The notes under the pieces are model-generated. The model was not told the origin of the DNA. It saw only the letters and a list, made by a program, of their open reading frames with translations, and made no database searches. Below are positions 52,127 to 62,498 of a stretch of DNA of 64,000 nucleotides, one piece after another. The stretch's first letter is position 1, and each line of letters opens with the position of its first letter. The stretch is taken from NCBI RefSeq assembly GCF_003096075.1, contig NZ_CP015449.1, positions 2,473,001 to 2,537,000 on the forward strand. The letters run 5' to 3'. Origin of the DNA: Dietzia lutea. Its GTDB lineage: Bacteria > Actinomycetota > Actinomycetes > Mycobacteriales > Mycobacteriaceae. The position numbers and the translations under genes were made by a program.

Positions 52127-52573
52127 TCAGGCCCCGGCCTCCGACACGCTTCCGCCCGCGGCCTCGATCTTGCTCTTGGCCGACGCGGAGACCTTGTCGA
52201 CGGTCAGGGTGACGGCGACGGAGATCTCCCCGTCACCGAGCACCTTGACCGGCTGGTTCTTGCGGACCGCGCCCGCGCCGACGAGCTCGGTCACGCCGAC
52301 CTCGCCGCCGTTCGGGAACAGCCGCTGGATGTCGGACACGTTGACGACCTGGAAGACGACCTTGTTGCGGTTCTTGAAGCCCTTGAGCTTCGGGAGCCGC
52401 ATGTGGATCGGCATCTGGCCGCCCTCGAACGCCGCGGGGACGTTCTTGCGCGCCTTGGTGCCCTTGGTACCGCGGCCGGCGGTCTTGCCCTTCGATCCCT
52501 CACCACGACCCACGCGGGTCTTGTCGGTGTGGGCGCCGGGCGCCGGGCGCAGATGGTGCAACTTGATGGTCAT
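52127..52573 (-). CDS. rplO: 50S ribosomal protein L15
   Basis: The 148-residue protein has the basic N-terminus [21 protein letters not shown] and [20 protein letters not shown] (cited in part). ATG 52573 was preferred because GGAG lies 5 bases before it; GTG 52579 overlaps the rpmD stop (GTGA) and is the alternative. Confidence 0.97.
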   Translation of the reverse strand: MTIKLHHLRPAPGAHTDKTRVGRGEGSKGKTAGRGTKGTKARKNVPAAFEGGQMPIHMRLPKLKGFKNRNKVVFQVVNVSDIQRLFPNGGEVGVTELVGAGAVRKNQPVKVLGDGEISVAVTLTVDKVSASAKSKIEAAGGSVSEAGA

Positions 52574-52575
52574 GC

Positions 52576-52758
52576 TCACTCCGTCTCTTCGACCACGACG
52601 AGGTGGTTCACGACGTTGATGAGACCCCGGGTCTGCGCGTTGTCCTCACGCACGACCGACTTCCGGATGCCCTTGAGGCCGAGCGTACGCAGGGAGTCCC
52701 GCTGGTTCTTCTTGGTCCCGACGGTCCCACGGACCTGGGTGATCTTGAGGTTAGCCAT
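52576..52758 (-). CDS. rpmD: 50S ribosomal protein L30
   Basis: The 60-residue protein [20 protein letters not shown] is the standard short L30 with the [12 protein letters not shown]-terminal part. It starts 3 bases after the rpsE stop and its stop overlaps an alternative rplO start. Confidence 0.97.
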   Translation of the reverse strand: MANLKITQVRGTVGTKKNQRDSLRTLGLKGIRKSVVREDNAQTRGLINVVNHLVVVEETE

Positions 52759-52761
52759 GAT

Positions 52762-53421
52762 CTAGGCCCCCTGTCCGGCACGCGCACGGAGCATGCCCGC
52801 GGGCGCGACGTCCTCGATCGGCAGGCCACGACGTGCCGCGACCTCCTCGGGACGGTGCAGACCCTTGAGGGCGGCCACGGTCGCGTGAACGACGTTGATG
52901 GCGTTGTCCGAGCCGAGCGACTTGCACAGGATGTCGTTCACCCCGGCGGCCTCGAGCACGGCGCGGGCGGCGCCACCGGCGATGACACCGGTACCCGGGG
53001 AGGCCGGACGGAGCATGACGACACCGGCGGCCGCCTCACCCTGGATGGGGTGCGGGATGGTGGAGCCGATGAGCGGGACGCGGAAGAAGTTCTTCCGGGC
53101 CTCCTCCGATCCCTTCTGGATCGCGGCCGGCACCTCCTTGGCCTTGCCGTAGCCGACGCCCACCATGCCGTTGCCGTCACCGAGGATCACGAGCGCGGTG
53201 AAGCTGAAGCGACGACCGCCCTTCACGACCTTGGAGACACGGTTGATGGTGACGACGCGCTCGATGTACTGCGACTTCTCGTCGTCGTGGCGGCCACGAC
53301 GATCGTCGCGGCCCCGCCCGCGGCCGCGGTCGCCGCCGCGCCCCTGGGCGTTGTCGTTGGTGTTCTTGTTGTCTGCGGCGGGCCCGTTGCTTCCGCCGTC
53401 ACGACGCTGACGTCCCGGCAT
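52762..53421 (-). CDS. rpsE: 30S ribosomal protein S5
   Basis: The 219-residue protein has a 45-residue Gly/Arg/Asp-rich N-terminal extension ([17 protein letters not shown]), then the S5 double-stranded RNA-binding domain ([21 protein letters not shown], cited as [14 protein letters not shown]) and the C-terminal domain. The extension is typical of actinobacteria. The start is 43 bases after the rplR stop. Confidence 0.97.
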   Translation of the reverse strand: MPGRQRRDGGSNGPAADNKNTNDNAQGRGGDRGRGRGRDDRRGRHDDEKSQYIERVVTINRVSKVVKGGRRFSFTALVILGDGNGMVGVGYGKAKEVPAAIQKGSEEARKNFFRVPLIGSTIPHPIQGEAAAGVVMLRPASPGTGVIAGGAARAVLEAAGVNDILCKSLGSDNAINVVHATVAALKGLHRPEEVAARRGLPIEDVAPAGMLRARAGQGA

Positions 53422-53464
53422 CAGACGGTCCTTCCATTAGCGGTCAGTGCAGTGGTGTTGGTCA

Positions 53465-53860
53465 TCAGAACTCCAGCCCACCCTCGCGGGCGGCGTCGGC
53501 GAGCGAGGCGATCCGGCCGTGGTACTTGTTGCCACCACGGTCGAACACGACGGCGTCGATGCCGGCGGCCTTGGCGCGCTCGGCCAGGAGCTGGCCGACC
53601 TTCGCGCTGCGGGCCTTCTTGTCGCCCTCGAGGGCGCGCACATCGGCCTCGATGGTCGACGCGGCGGCGAGCGTGCGGCCCGCCTGGTCGTCGACGATCT
53701 GGGCGTGGATGTGGCGCGAGGACCGGTTGACGACCAACCGCGGGCGCTCCGAAGTGCCGGAGACCTTCTTGCGGAGGCGGTAATGGCGCCGGGCGCGACC
53801 CTCGCGACGTGCGGTCGAGGCGTCGGTTCCCAGCGGGGAACGCTTCTTGGTGCTGCTCAT
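53465..53860 (-). CDS. rplR: 50S ribosomal protein L18
   Basis: The 131-residue 5S rRNA-binding protein has [20 protein letters not shown] and the ending [22 protein letters not shown] 53860 was preferred; GTG 53866 overlaps the rplF stop (GTGA) and would add two residues. Confidence 0.97.
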   Translation of the reverse strand: MSSTKKRSPLGTDASTARREGRARRHYRLRKKVSGTSERPRLVVNRSSRHIHAQIVDDQAGRTLAAASTIEADVRALEGDKKARSAKVGQLLAERAKAAGIDAVVFDRGGNKYHGRIASLADAAREGGLEF

Positions 53861-53862
53861 GA

Positions 53863-54399
53863 TCACTTACCCGTCTTTCCGACCTTGCGACGGACCTGCT
53901 CGCCGGCGTAGCGGATGCCCTTGCCCTTGTACGGGTCGTGCTTCCGCAGTCGCTTGATGTTGGCGGCGATCTGGCCCACCTGCTGCTTGTCGATACCGGA
54001 GACCGAGAACTTGGTCGCACCGTCCACGGCGAACGTGATGCCGTCCGGAGCGGCGACCGGCACCGGATGCGAGTAGCCGAGGGCGAACTCGAGGTCCGAG
54101 CCCTTGGCTACGACGCGGTAACCGACGCCGAAGATCTCCATGTCCTGCTTGTAACCTTCGGTCACGCCCACGACCATGTTGTTGACCAGCGAGCGGGAGA
54201 GGCCGTGCAGGGAGCGGTTGTCCCGGTGGTCGTCGGGACGGTTCACCGTGATGGTGTTGTCCTCGATAGTCACCGAGATGGGCTCGGGCAGCACCTGGGT
54301 GAGCTCACCCTTGGGGCCCTTGACCGTGATGGTCTGGCCGTCGACCTTGATGTCGACACCGGACGGGACTGTGATAGGAGCCTTGCCGATACGTGACAT
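53863..54399 (-). CDS. rplF: 50S ribosomal protein L6
   Basis: The 178-residue protein begins [17 protein letters not shown] and has the C-terminal signature [21 protein letters not shown]. It lies 12 bases after rpsH. Confidence 0.98.
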   Translation of the reverse strand: MSRIGKAPITVPSGVDIKVDGQTITVKGPKGELTQVLPEPISVTIEDNTITVNRPDDHRDNRSLHGLSRSLVNNMVVGVTEGYKQDMEIFGVGYRVVAKGSDLEFALGYSHPVPVAAPDGITFAVDGATKFSVSGIDKQQVGQIAANIKRLRKHDPYKGKGIRYAGEQVRRKVGKTGK

Positions 54400-54411
54400 T
54401 TCGTCGCCCCC

Positions 54412-54810
54412 TTACCAGACGTAGGCGAGGACTTCCCCGCCCACCTTCTTGTTGTTCGCCTGACGGTCGGTGAGCAGACCCTGGGACGTCGAGATGATCG
54501 CGACGCCCAGTCCGCCGAGGACCTTGGGCAGTTCGGTGGACTTGGCGTACACGCGCAGACCCGGCTTCGAGATGCGCTTGATGCCCTGGATGCTCCGCTG
54601 GCGGGACGGGCCGTACTTCAGATCGATGGTGAGCTTCTTGCCCACCTCGGCGTCGGAGACGGCGTAGTCGGCGATGTAACCCTCCTGCTTGAGGATCGCC
54701 GCGATGTTGCCCTTGAGCTTGGAATGCGGCATCGACACGGTGTCGTGGAACGCCGAGTTGGCGTTACGCACACGCGTCAGCATGTCCGCGATGGGATCGG
54801 TCATCGACAT
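54412..54810 (-). CDS. rpsH: 30S ribosomal protein S8
   Basis: The 132-residue protein starts [18 protein letters not shown] and ends [16 protein letters not shown]...[10 protein letters not shown], with length equal to the mycobacterial protein. ATG 54810 was chosen for that match; a longer frame upstream has no ribosome site. It is the first gene after a 271-base gap where rpsN would usually be. Confidence 0.98.
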   Translation of the reverse strand: MSMTDPIADMLTRVRNANSAFHDTVSMPHSKLKGNIAAILKQEGYIADYAVSDAEVGKKLTIDLKYGPSRQRSIQGIKRISKPGLRVYAKSTELPKVLGGLGVAIISTSQGLLTDRQANNKKVGGEVLAYVW

Positions 54811-55081
54811 GGATGGACCATGTTCCTTTCTCGTAACGGTTCCCATGCAACACGTCCGTCCGGCGACCTGTGGGTCGCCCACGAACGTCGTGGGCCTATC
54901 ACGAAGAGTGCGAATGTTCTCTTGTGTGGGATCCGGCTCCCCGTGGGGCGCGCGGGTGTCCCGCCGTTCACAGTGCTCTTCTCACTGTTCACGACCAGAC
55001 GACTGGGCCGTCTGCCCGTCGCCGGGGATCCGCGATGCGGTGTCCCGGCGAGGACGGCCGGTCCGGCCTGGCAGGAGAGGC
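54811..55081. other. non-coding gap between rplE and rpsH where rpsN is usually found
   Basis: No frame in these 271 bases encodes S14: there is no CxxC zinc pair and no S14-like sequence. It contains a perfect hairpin at 54877-54895 (gcccacga/tcgtgggc around acg) and the repeated cactgttc-like segment near 54985. It probably contains the 3' end of the rplN-rplX-rplE transcript and a promoter for rpsH-rplO. Confidence 0.75.
54877..54895. terminator. small perfect hairpin in the rplE-rpsH gap
   Basis: The arms gcccacga and tcgtgggc pair perfectly around a 3-base loop. It may be a weak terminator of rplE or part of the rpsH leader. Confidence 0.5.
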
Positions 55082-55654
55082 TCAGTTCTCCTTGAAGGGG
55101 AACCCGAGCTGCTTGAGCAGCGCCCGGCCCTCTTCGTCGTTCGTCGCGGTGGTGACGACGGTGATGTCCATACCACGCGGACGATCGACCTTGTCGACGT
55201 CGATCTCGTAGAACATCGTCTGCTCGTTGAGACCGAAGGTGTAGTTGCCGTGGCCGTCGAACTGCTTGCCGGAGAGGCCGCGGAAATCGCGGATACGCGG
55301 CAGGGCGACCGTGGTCAGACGGTCCAGGAACTCCCACATGCGGTCGCCTCGCAGGGTGACGCGCGCACCGATGGGCATGCCCTCACGCAGCTTGAACTGC
55401 GCGATGGACTTGCGGGCCCGGCGGACCTCGGGCTTCTGACCGGTGATCAGGGTGAGGTCGTTGATCGCGCCGTTGATGAGCTTGGCGTCGCGAGCGGCGT
55501 CGCCCACGCCCATGTTGACGACGACCTTGACGACGCCCGGGATCTGCATGACGTTCGTGTACTCGAACGTCTCGTTCAGGGCCGGCTTGATCTCATTGCG
55601 GTACTTCGCCTTGAGACGCGGGGTGTAGCCGGAGGGAAGTGCGGTCTCGGTCAT
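55082..55654 (-). CDS. rplE: 50S ribosomal protein L5
   Basis: The 190-residue 5S rRNA-binding protein has [22 protein letters not shown] near residues 33-55 (cited by [13 protein letters not shown]) and the [18 protein letters not shown] segment. ATG 55654 was preferred with AAGGA 9 bases upstream; GTG 55660 overlaps the rplX stop. Confidence 0.98.
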   Translation of the reverse strand: MTETALPSGYTPRLKAKYRNEIKPALNETFEYTNVMQIPGVVKVVVNMGVGDAARDAKLINGAINDLTLITGQKPEVRRARKSIAQFKLREGMPIGARVTLRGDRMWEFLDRLTTVALPRIRDFRGLSGKQFDGHGNYTFGLNEQTMFYEIDVDKVDRPRGMDITVVTTATNDEEGRALLKQLGFPFKEN

Positions 55655-55656
55655 GG

Positions 55657-55971
55657 TCACAGGTCCTTCCCGGTCTTACGCGAGACACGGACGCGCTTGC
55701 CGTTCTCGTCGGTGCGGATTCCCACCCGGGTCGGGGTGCCGTCGGCGTCCACGACCATCACGTTGGACACGTGGATCGGGGCCTCCTGGGTGACGATGCC
55801 ACCGGAGGAGGCGCCACGCTCGGCAGCCGAGTTGGAGGTGTGCTTCTTGATGCGGTTGACGCCCTCGACGAGGACCTTCTCCTGCGCGGGGTAGGCCTGG
55901 ATGACCTTGCCCTTCGCGCCCTTGTCCTTGCCCGAGATGACGAGCACGGTGTCGCCCTTGTGAACCTTCAT
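55657..55971 (-). CDS. rplX: 50S ribosomal protein L24
   Basis: The 104-residue assembly protein has the KOW motif [19 protein letters not shown] and ends in [16 protein letters not shown] 55971 is one base past the rplN stop. Confidence 0.98.
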   Translation of the reverse strand: MKVHKGDTVLVISGKDKGAKGKVIQAYPAQEKVLVEGVNRIKKHTSNSAAERGASSGGIVTQEAPIHVSNVMVVDADGTPTRVGIRTDENGKRVRVSRKTGKDL

Positions 55972-55972
55972 G

Positions 55973-56341
55973 TCAGAGCACCTCCGGAGCCAGCGAGACG
56001 ATGCGCATGAACTTCTTGTCGCGCAGCTCGCGGCCGACGGGCCCGAAGATGCGCGTGCCGCGCGGGTCGTTGTCGTTCTTGATGATGACGGCGGCGTTCT
56101 CGTCGAACTTGATGTACGACCCGTCGGGGCGACGACGCTCCTTGGCGGTGCGCACGATGACGGCCTTGACGACCTCACCCTTCTTGACGTTGCCGCCGGG
56201 GATGGCGTCCTTGACGGTGGCGACGATGATGTCGCCCACGCCCGCGTAGCGACGCTTGGACCCGCCGAGAACGCGGATGCAGAGAATCTCCTTGGCACCC
56301 GTGTTGTCGGCGACCTTCAGCCGCGACTCCTGCTGGATCAT
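55973..56341 (-). CDS. rplN: 50S ribosomal protein L14
   Basis: The 122-residue protein begins [20 protein letters not shown] and ends [10 protein letters not shown]. It starts a new transcription unit: a mycolyltransferase gene lies upstream and a promoter maps 108 bases before its ATG. Confidence 0.98.
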   Translation of the reverse strand: MIQQESRLKVADNTGAKEILCIRVLGGSKRRYAGVGDIIVATVKDAIPGGNVKKGEVVKAVIVRTAKERRRPDGSYIKFDENAAVIIKNDNDPRGTRIFGPVGRELRDKKFMRIVSLAPEVL

Positions 56342-56448
56342 GGTTCTCCTGACCAGGTCTGTTCGATGTGTGCCGGATACCGACCCGACACACGCGGTCA
56401 TGCAGCCCGGGCACGCGAGAGGTACGCGTCAGCTCGGGCAACTGTTCC

Positions 56449-56478
56449 AGTGTAGGGTGCGGTGCCTGCGCAGCCCAA
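56449..56478 (-). promoter_or_regulatory. probable promoter of rplN-rplX-rplE
   Basis: On the minus strand, -10 TACACT (56449-56454) and a weak -35 TTGGGC (56473-56478) are separated by 18 bases. It lies just past the stop of the mycolyltransferase gene, where the ribosomal operon would need a new start. Confidence 0.55.
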
Positions 56479-56485
56479 ATCCCGG

Positions 56486-57961
56486 TCAGCTGCCCCCCGA
56501 CCCCGCCGACCCGCCGCCCGCCCCCCGGAGCGGCCCGGATGAGTCGACCGAGCCGGCGGAACCCGCGGAACCGGAAGAGCCGGTGGAGCCGAGAGAGCCG
56601 AGCGGTCCGTTATCCCGGTCCGCCACCCCCCCGGTCGTGGCGCGGAAGTTGGGAACGGCGGGATCGAGACCGGAGAGGATGTGCCGCAGGCCCGGAAGCA
56701 TCTGTGGGACGAAGGCCGGCCAGTTGTGGATACCGGCGTCCATGTAGACGACCTCGAGATCGACGTCCGGGACCCCGCCCAGTGCGGCCTCGAGCGCGAG
56801 GGTGCTCTCGTATGACCCCTTCTCGAGGACGTGCCCGTCCAGCAGCACGAGTTCGTTGCTCCCGAAGTACCCCAGCTCGGTCGAGCCGACGAGCCCGGTG
56901 GCAGCGCTGAGGAACACGGACTGTCCGGCCAGCCCGCTCGGGTCGGCGACGGTGTCGTGGTCCTCCCACGCCTGCGATCCACGTGGTCCCCACATGTTGG
57001 CCACCTCACCGTGGCGGGCGGCCACGGTCAGACGGGCGTACTGGTACCCGAGCTCGTCCAGTGTCGAATAGGCACCCGACACTCCCCCGGCCCCGCTGAA
57101 CATCTCCGGAGTGGAGTTGGCCAGGTGGAGCGCCGACGCCGCCCCCATCGAGACACCCAACACGCCCCAGTCCCCGTTGTGCGCGAGCCCGTCGGCGGTG
57201 CCTTCGAGACCCTGCTCGAGCAGTGGCGGCAGCTCCTCGGTCAGGAACGTCTCCCAACTGTTGGGGCCGAGGACCGGATCGTCGGTCCGCCAGTCGGACC
57301 ACATCGATGACGGAGCACCCGTCGGTGCGATCACGTTGACGTCGAGGTCTCGCACCGCGGGATCGCCCCAACCCATGCCCCCACTCCACCCCGAGGGTGA
57401 CTCACTACCCACACCGTCCAGGAAGTAGACGTTGGGGGCGTCGACGCCGGCGGGCGCGCGGTAGACCTCCACCCGCACGACCCGCTGCATCGTCGCCGAT
57501 GTGACCGTCCATACCTCGGCGCGCCCGTCGACCTCGTGCGCGGACGCCGGGAAGAGCGGGGCGATGCTCCGCACCTCGGACCGGGTGATCGACCGGTCGC
57601 GGACCGCTATCGGCTGCCCGGGCGGCAGCGAGCTGCCGGGCCGCGCGAAGTCCCCGGATCCGGCGTCCGCGAGTGATCCGAGGACGCCCGTCAACGGGAT
57701 CGGCGCGCCTAGCTGCGTCGAGGCCGCGATGCTCAGCGACGGGACCCCCAACAGGCTCCCGGGCGCGACGCTCGGCGCCAGCGACGCCGGGTCGACGGAT
57801 CCCGGCCCGATCGAGCCGGCGTCGGGACTCTGCGCGGCGGCCGGCACCACCCCGCCGACGGTCAGAGCCACCGCGGCTGCCGACGCGGCGAGGGCGCGCA
57901 GCCCGGTGGCGACCCCGGTTCGCACTCCCCGCCGCTGGTCGATGTCCACTCGTACGGTCAT
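56486..57961 (-). CDS. secreted mycolyltransferase, antigen 85-like
   Basis: The 491-residue protein has a signal peptide (about 20-44, ending AAAQS), a long Ser/Pro-rich N-terminal part, then an esterase D-type hydrolase domain from about residue 150: nucleophile S271 (GVSMGA), probable acid E385 (YESTLALE) and H412 (GIHNWPAF), matching the Ser-Glu-His triad of antigen 85. It transfers mycolic acids to trehalose or arabinogalactan outside the membrane. The tail from 456 is a Gly/Ser repeat (GSTGSSGSAGSAGS). It lies between rpsQ and rplN, with a terminator before it. ATG 57961 gives a normal signal peptide. Confidence 0.9.
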   Translation of the reverse strand: MTVRVDIDQRRGVRTGVATGLRALAASAAAVALTVGGVVPAAAQSPDAGSIGPGSVDPASLAPSVAPGSLLGVPSLSIAASTQLGAPIPLTGVLGSLADAGSGDFARPGSSLPPGQPIAVRDRSITRSEVRSIAPLFPASAHEVDGRAEVWTVTSATMQRVVRVEVYRAPAGVDAPNVYFLDGVGSESPSGWSGGMGWGDPAVRDLDVNVIAPTGAPSSMWSDWRTDDPVLGPNSWETFLTEELPPLLEQGLEGTADGLAHNGDWGVLGVSMGAASALHLANSTPEMFSGAGGVSGAYSTLDELGYQYARLTVAARHGEVANMWGPRGSQAWEDHDTVADPSGLAGQSVFLSAATGLVGSTELGYFGSNELVLLDGHVLEKGSYESTLALEAALGGVPDVDLEVVYMDAGIHNWPAFVPQMLPGLRHILSGLDPAVPNFRATTGGVADRDNGPLGSLGSTGSSGSAGSAGSVDSSGPLRGAGGGSAGSGGS

Positions 57962-58077
57962 GTGGCGTCCTGTCCTGCCTGGGCGATGTCGCTGACGTGT
58001 GTGGAGATCCGGTCCGTACCGGACCGATGACACAGTACGTTCCCTGCCGTATCAGCGTCTACTCATGTGACAAATGC

Positions 58078-58117
58078 GAACAACCCGCTCCCAGGATATC
58101 CCGGGGGCGGGTTGTTC
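58078..58117 (-). terminator. terminator of the S10 operon after rpsQ
   Basis: The arms gaacaacccgctccc (58078-58092) and gggggcgggttgttc (58103-58117) pair along 15 bases with one G-U. It is 19 bases past the rpsQ stop; gcatttgtc follows on the transcribed strand. It ends rpsJ-rpsQ before the mycolyltransferase gene. Confidence 0.9.
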
Positions 58118-58135
58118 GTGTGGAGCGGGACGGAC

Positions 58136-58432
58136 CTACTTGGCCCGCTCGAGGACCTCGACGAGGCGGTACCGCTTGGAGGCGGACAGCGGGCGGGTCT
58201 CCATGATCCGCACGCGGTCGCCGACACCGGCGGTGTTGGTCTCGTCGTGCGCCTTGACGCGCTCGGTACGACGCATGATCTTGCCGTACAGCGGGTGCTT
58301 CACGCGGTCCTCGAGCTCGACGACGACGGTCTTCTCCATCTTGTCGGACACGACGTACCCGATCCGCACCTTGCGGCTGTTGCGCTCGGTGTTCTCGTTG
58401 GACTCAGTCACAACTGCTTCCTTGTCACTCAC
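58136..58432 (-). CDS. rpsQ: 30S ribosomal protein S17
   Basis: The 98-residue protein has the OB-fold segment [20 protein letters not shown] and [21 protein letters not shown] 58432 overlaps the rpmC stop (GTGA). GTG 58411, seven codons later, has a better ribosome site (AAGGA 7 bases before), so the true start is uncertain. Confidence 0.96.
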   Translation of the reverse strand: MSDKEAVVTESNENTERNSRKVRIGYVVSDKMEKTVVVELEDRVKHPLYGKIMRRTERVKAHDETNTAGVGDRVRIMETRPLSASKRYRLVEVLERAK

Positions 58433-58659
58433 TTGGCATCACCCGGCGCCGCCGACAGCCCGAGCTCGCGCTCGCGCATGACGGTGTAGATGCGAGCGAT
58501 GTCGTGACGGACGACACGCAGGCGACGGTTGTTGGTCAGCTGACCGGTGGCCATCTGGAAGCGCAGGTTGAAAAGCTCTTCCTTGGCCTCACGCAGACGC
58601 GCGGTCAGCGCTTCCGCGTCGAGCTCGCGCAGCTCGGGGGCGGTGGTTCCACTAGCCAT
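58429..58659 (-). CDS. rpmC: 50S ribosomal protein L29
   Basis: The 76-residue protein has [20 protein letters not shown] and [24 protein letters not shown] 58659 overlaps the rplP stop by one base. Confidence 0.97.
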   Translation of the reverse strand: MASGTTAPELRELDAEALTARLREAKEELFNLRFQMATGQLTNNRRLRVVRHDIARIYTVMRERELGLSAAPGDAK

Positions 58660-59075
58660 CAGAACTGCTCCTCCCGGGTCACGATGCGGGTCTTACAGGG
58701 GAGCTTGTGCTGCGCGCGGCGAAGCGCCTCGCGAGCGGTCTCCTCGTTCGGGTACGACATCTCGAAGAGGATGCGTCCCGGCTTGACGTTGGCGACCCAC
58801 CACTCGACCGAACCCTTACCGGAGCCCATTCGGACCTCGGCGGGCTTCTTGGTCAGCGGGCGATCGGGGTAGATGTTGATCCACACCTTGCCGCCACGCT
58901 TGATGTGGCGGTTGATCGCGATACGGGCCGACTCGATCTGACGGTTCGTGACGTAGGCCGGCTCGAGAGCCTGGATGCCGTAGTCACCGAAGGTCACCTT
59001 GGTTCCGCCCTTGGCCCCGCCCTTGCGGCCGGGGTGATGCTGCTTGCGGTGCTTGACGCGCTTCGGGATAAGCAC
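58659..59075 (-). CDS. rplP: 50S ribosomal protein L16
   Basis: The 138-residue protein lies near the peptidyl transferase centre and the antibiotic avilamycin site. [19 protein letters not shown] starts at GTG 59075, which has GGAGG 7 bases upstream and gives the usual length; GTG 59081 overlaps the rpsC stop but is too close to that site. Confidence 0.97.
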   Translation of the reverse strand: MLIPKRVKHRKQHHPGRKGGAKGGTKVTFGDYGIQALEPAYVTNRQIESARIAINRHIKRGGKVWINIYPDRPLTKKPAEVRMGSGKGSVEWWVANVKPGRILFEMSYPNEETAREALRRAQHKLPCKTRIVTREEQF

Positions 59076-59077
59076 TG

Positions 59078-59911
59078 TCACGCCTCCCTGGTCTGGTTCT
59101 GCGGAGCCTCGGCAGGAGCCTCGGCGGCCGACCCGGAACCGGCGCGGCCGGTCTCTGTGCTGGTCGCCGTGGTGCCCTGGGCGCCCGAACGACGCGGACG
59201 ACCGGCGCCGCGCTCGCGGCGGGGACCGCGGTCGGCACCGCCACGGTTGCTGGACTGGGCGTACTGGTCGGACTCGCGACGGCCGCCGACGACGTCACCC
59301 TTGTAGATCCACACCTTGACGCCGATACGACCGAAGGTCGTCTTGGCCTCGTAGGTGCCGTAGTCGATCTCGGCACGCAGGGTGTGCAGAGGGACGCGTC
59401 CCTCGTGGTAGCGCTCCGAGCGGGACATCTCGGCACCGCCGAGACGACCCGAGCAGACGACCTTGATGCCCTTGACCTGCGGCTGACGCATCGCCGACTG
59501 GATGCCCTTACGCATCGCGCGGCGGAAGGCCACACGGTTGGAGAGCTGCTCGGCGATCCCCTGGGCCACGAGCTGCGCGTCGGCCTCGGTGTTCTTGATC
59601 TCGAGGATGTTGAGGTGGACCTGCTTGCCGGTGAGCTTCTCGAGCTCACCGCGCAGCCGGTCGGCCTCGGCACCCCGGCGACCGATCACGATGCCCGGAC
59701 GAGCGGTGTGGATGTCCACGTGCACCCGGTCGCGGGTACGCGAGATGTCCACGCCCGAGATGCCGGCCCGCTCCATGCCCTTCGACAGGAGCTGGCGGAT
59801 CTTGATGTCCTCGGACACGTAGTCGGCGTACTGCTTGTCGGCGAACCACTTGGACGTCCAGTCCGAGGTGATGCCCAGACGGAAGCCGTGCGGATGGATC
59901 TTCTGTCCCAT
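59078..59911 (-). CDS. rpsC: 30S ribosomal protein S3
   Basis: The 277-residue protein starts [18 protein letters not shown] and has the KH domain motif [18 protein letters not shown]. The last 60 residues are a Gly/Arg/Ala-rich tail ([18 protein letters not shown]), an actinobacterial extension. It starts directly after the rplV stop. Confidence 0.98.
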   Translation of the reverse strand: MGQKIHPHGFRLGITSDWTSKWFADKQYADYVSEDIKIRQLLSKGMERAGISGVDISRTRDRVHVDIHTARPGIVIGRRGAEADRLRGELEKLTGKQVHLNILEIKNTEADAQLVAQGIAEQLSNRVAFRRAMRKGIQSAMRQPQVKGIKVVCSGRLGGAEMSRSERYHEGRVPLHTLRAEIDYGTYEAKTTFGRIGVKVWIYKGDVVGGRRESDQYAQSSNRGGADRGPRRERGAGRPRRSGAQGTTATSTETGRAGSGSAAEAPAEAPQNQTREA

Positions 59912-60349
59912 TTAGCGGGCACCTCCCTGGTTACGACGTCCCCGGCCGGCCCCGGCCTTCTCGGGCACGCTGGTCACCTCGACGGTGATGTGGCTCGTGC
60001 GCTTCCGCACGCGGAAGGCCCGGCCCTGGGCGCGCGGGCGGAACCGCTTGAGGGTCGGCCCCTCGTCGGCGTAGGCCGTGGTCACGACGAGGGTCCGGGG
60101 ATCCAGGTCGAGGTTGTTCTCGGCGTTGGCCATCGCGGAGGCGAGGACCTTGGCGACCGGCTCGCTGGCGGACTGCGGTGCGAACCGCAGAATGTCCAGC
60201 GCGTCGGACGCGTCCTTCCCGCGGATCAGGTCGATCACACGACGCGCCTTCATGGGCGTGACGCGGACGAACTTGGCGGTGGCACGCGCGGTGAGCTTCT
60301 GCTCGGACTCCACCGTGCCGTCGGCGGTCTTCTTCGTATCAGTGCTCAT
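59912..60349 (-). CDS. rplV: 50S ribosomal protein L22
   Basis: The 145-residue protein has the core [20 protein letters not shown] and the exit-tunnel loop [18 protein letters not shown]. Its N-terminus is extended by about 18 residues. ATG 60349 overlaps the rpsS stop (ATGA). Confidence 0.97.
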   Translation of the reverse strand: MSTDTKKTADGTVESEQKLTARATAKFVRVTPMKARRVIDLIRGKDASDALDILRFAPQSASEPVAKVLASAMANAENNLDLDPRTLVVTTAYADEGPTLKRFRPRAQGRAFRVRKRTSHITVEVTSVPEKAGAGRGRRNQGGAR

Positions 60350-60627
60350 CGACGCTTACTCTTCCGATCGTCCTTGATGTGCCCCTTGAACGTGCGCGTC
60401 GGCGCGAACTCGCCGAGCTTGTGACCCACCATCGAGTCGGACACGAACACGGGCACATGCTTGCGGCCGTCATGGACGGCGAACGTGTGGCCGATGAAAT
60501 CGGGCAGGATCGTCGAGCGACGCGACCAGGTCTTGATGACCTGATGAGTGCCCTTGTCGTTCTGCACGTCCACCTTCGCGAGGAGGTGTTCGTCGACGAA
60601 CGGACCCTTCTTGAGACTACGAGGCAT
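60346..60627 (-). CDS. rpsS: 30S ribosomal protein S19
   Basis: The 93-residue protein has [19 protein letters not shown] and [19 protein letters not shown]. It follows rplB by 14 bases. Confidence 0.98.
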   Translation of the reverse strand: MPRSLKKGPFVDEHLLAKVDVQNDKGTHQVIKTWSRRSTILPDFIGHTFAVHDGRKHVPVFVSDSMVGHKLGEFAPTRTFKGHIKDDRKSKRR

Positions 60628-60641
60628 CCTAGTTTCCCTCC

Positions 60642-61478
60642 TTAGCGCTTCTTACCGGTGCGACGGCGACGGACGATGAGGCTGTCGCTCGCCTTGTTGG
60701 GCTTACGGGTCCGGCCCTCGGGCTGGCCCCACGGGCTGACGGGGTGACGTCCACCGGACGTCTTGCCCTCGCCACCACCGTGCGGGTGGTCGACGGGGTT
60801 CATGACCACGCCACGGACGGTCGGGCGGACGCCCTTCCACCGCATGCGGCCGGCCTTACCCCAGTTGATGTTGGCCTGCTCGGCGTTGCCGACCTCGCCG
60901 ATCGTGGCGCGGCAGCGCACGTCGACGCGGCGGATCTCGCCGGACGGCATACGCAGGGACGCGTACGTGCCCTCCTTGCCGAGCAGCTGGATACCGGCGC
61001 CGGCGGCGCGGGCCATCTTGGCGCCGCCGCCCGGGCGCAGCTCCACCGCGTGCACGACCGTGCCGGCGGGGATGTTGCGGAGCGGCAGGTTGTTGCCGGT
61101 CTTGATGTCGGCGCCTGCGCCCGACTCGACCTTCATGCCCTGCTTGAGGTTGCGGGGGGCGAGGATGTAACGCTTCTCGCCGTCCGCGTAGTGCAGGAGC
61201 GCGATGTTCGCGGTGCGGTTCGGGTCGTACTCGATGTGCGCCACGGTGGCGAGCACGCCGTCCTTGTCGTTCCGACGGAAGTCGATGACGCGGTACTGGC
61301 GCTTGTGCCCACCGCCCTTGTGACGGGTGGTGATGCGGCCGTGGCCGTTACGGCCGCCGGTCTTGCTCAGCGGGCGCAGCAGCGACTTCTCGGGCGTCGA
61401 GCGGGTGATCTCGGCGAAGTCCGAGACGCTCGAGCCGCGACGACCGGGGGTCGTGGGCTTGTACTTGCGGATAGCCAT
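60642..61478 (-). CDS. rplB: 50S ribosomal protein L2
   Basis: The 278-residue peptidyl-transferase protein begins [19 protein letters not shown] and has the conserved [20 protein letters not shown] with the catalytically important His. Length is normal. Confidence 0.98.
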   Translation of the reverse strand: MAIRKYKPTTPGRRGSSVSDFAEITRSTPEKSLLRPLSKTGGRNGHGRITTRHKGGGHKRQYRVIDFRRNDKDGVLATVAHIEYDPNRTANIALLHYADGEKRYILAPRNLKQGMKVESGAGADIKTGNNLPLRNIPAGTVVHAVELRPGGGAKMARAAGAGIQLLGKEGTYASLRMPSGEIRRVDVRCRATIGEVGNAEQANINWGKAGRMRWKGVRPTVRGVVMNPVDHPHGGGEGKTSGGRHPVSPWGQPEGRTRKPNKASDSLIVRRRRTGKKR

Positions 61479-61509
61479 GAGGTTCTCTCGTCCTTAACTC
61501 TTCCCGCCG

Positions 61510-61812
61510 TCAGGCGGTCAGACCCGGGATCTCGATGGGCTTGCTGTCGGCCGCGAGGGTCACGATGGCGCGCTTGGTGCTCTTGCGCTGTCCGTACCCG
61601 GTGCGGGTGCGCTTGCGCTTGCCCTGACGGTTAGCGGTGTTCACGGACTCCACCGTGACGCCGAAGATCTCCTGGATGGCGATCTTGATCTGCGTCTTGT
61701 TGGCGTCCGGGGCCACCAGGAACGTGTACACGCCCTGCTCGAGCAGGCCGTAGGCCTTCTCGGAGACGACCGGGGCGAGGATCACGTCCCGGGGATCGGC
61801 GACGGTGCTCAC
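61510..61812 (-). CDS. rplW: 50S ribosomal protein L23
   Basis: The 100-residue exit-site protein, docking point of trigger factor and SRP, has [19 protein letters not shown] and [18 protein letters not shown] 61812 overlaps the rplD stop (GTGA). Confidence 0.97.
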   Translation of the reverse strand: MSTVADPRDVILAPVVSEKAYGLLEQGVYTFLVAPDANKTQIKIAIQEIFGVTVESVNTANRQGKRKRTRTGYGQRKSTKRAIVTLAADSKPIEIPGLTA

Positions 61813-62498
61813 TTGTCGGCCTCCTTCGCAGCCTTGCCGGCGAGCGAACGGCTCGCCTGCGTGACGAACGCGTCCAGAGCCTCGACCGAGAACACGACGT
61901 CGTCGGCGTTCAGGACGTCGTAGGTGTTGAGCTGATCCGGAGCGATCGGGTGGACATGATCGAGGTTGGCGGCGGAGCGCCATGCGGCGAGGTCCTCACG
62001 TCCGACCACGATCAGGAACTTCTTCCGGTCGGACAGGGTGCCGAGGAAGTCACGGACACCGGAGGTCGACGGCTTCTGACCCTCGACGAACTCGGTGACC
62101 ACGTGGATGCGCTCGCTGGCGGCCCGGTCGGACAGGGCGCCGCGGAGAGCGGCGGCCTTCATCTTCTTGGGTGTGCGCTGCGAGTAGTCGCGCGGCTTGG
62201 GGCCGTGGACCGTACCGCCGCCGGTGTAGGCGGGGGCGCGGGTCGAGCCCTGGCGGGCGCGGCCGGTGCCCTTCTGGCGGAACGGCTTACGACCGCCGCC
62301 GCTGACCTCGCCGCGGGTCTTGGTCGAGTGCGTGCCCTGGCGCGCCGCGGCGAGCTGGGCCACCACGACCTGGTGCATCAGGGGCAGGTTGGGCTCAGCT
62401 CCGAAGATCTCGGCGGGGAGCTCGACCGAGCCGTCGGTCGAGCCGGCCGGGGTACGGACATCCAGCTTGAGGTTCACGGTGTTCTCCGTCGTGGTCAT
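61809..62498 (-). CDS. rplD: 50S ribosomal protein L4
   Basis: The 229-residue protein has the tunnel loop [20 protein letters not shown] with ARQGSTRAP following. The start ATG 62498 overlaps the rplC stop (ATGA). In E. coli L4 represses its own operon; that is not known here. Confidence 0.97.
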   Translation of the reverse strand: MTTTENTVNLKLDVRTPAGSTDGSVELPAEIFGAEPNLPLMHQVVVAQLAAARQGTHSTKTRGEVSGGGRKPFRQKGTGRARQGSTRAPAYTGGGTVHGPKPRDYSQRTPKKMKAAALRGALSDRAASERIHVVTEFVEGQKPSTSGVRDFLGTLSDRKKFLIVVGREDLAAWRSAANLDHVHPIAPDQLNTYDVLNADDVVFSVEALDAFVTQASRSLAGKAAKEADK

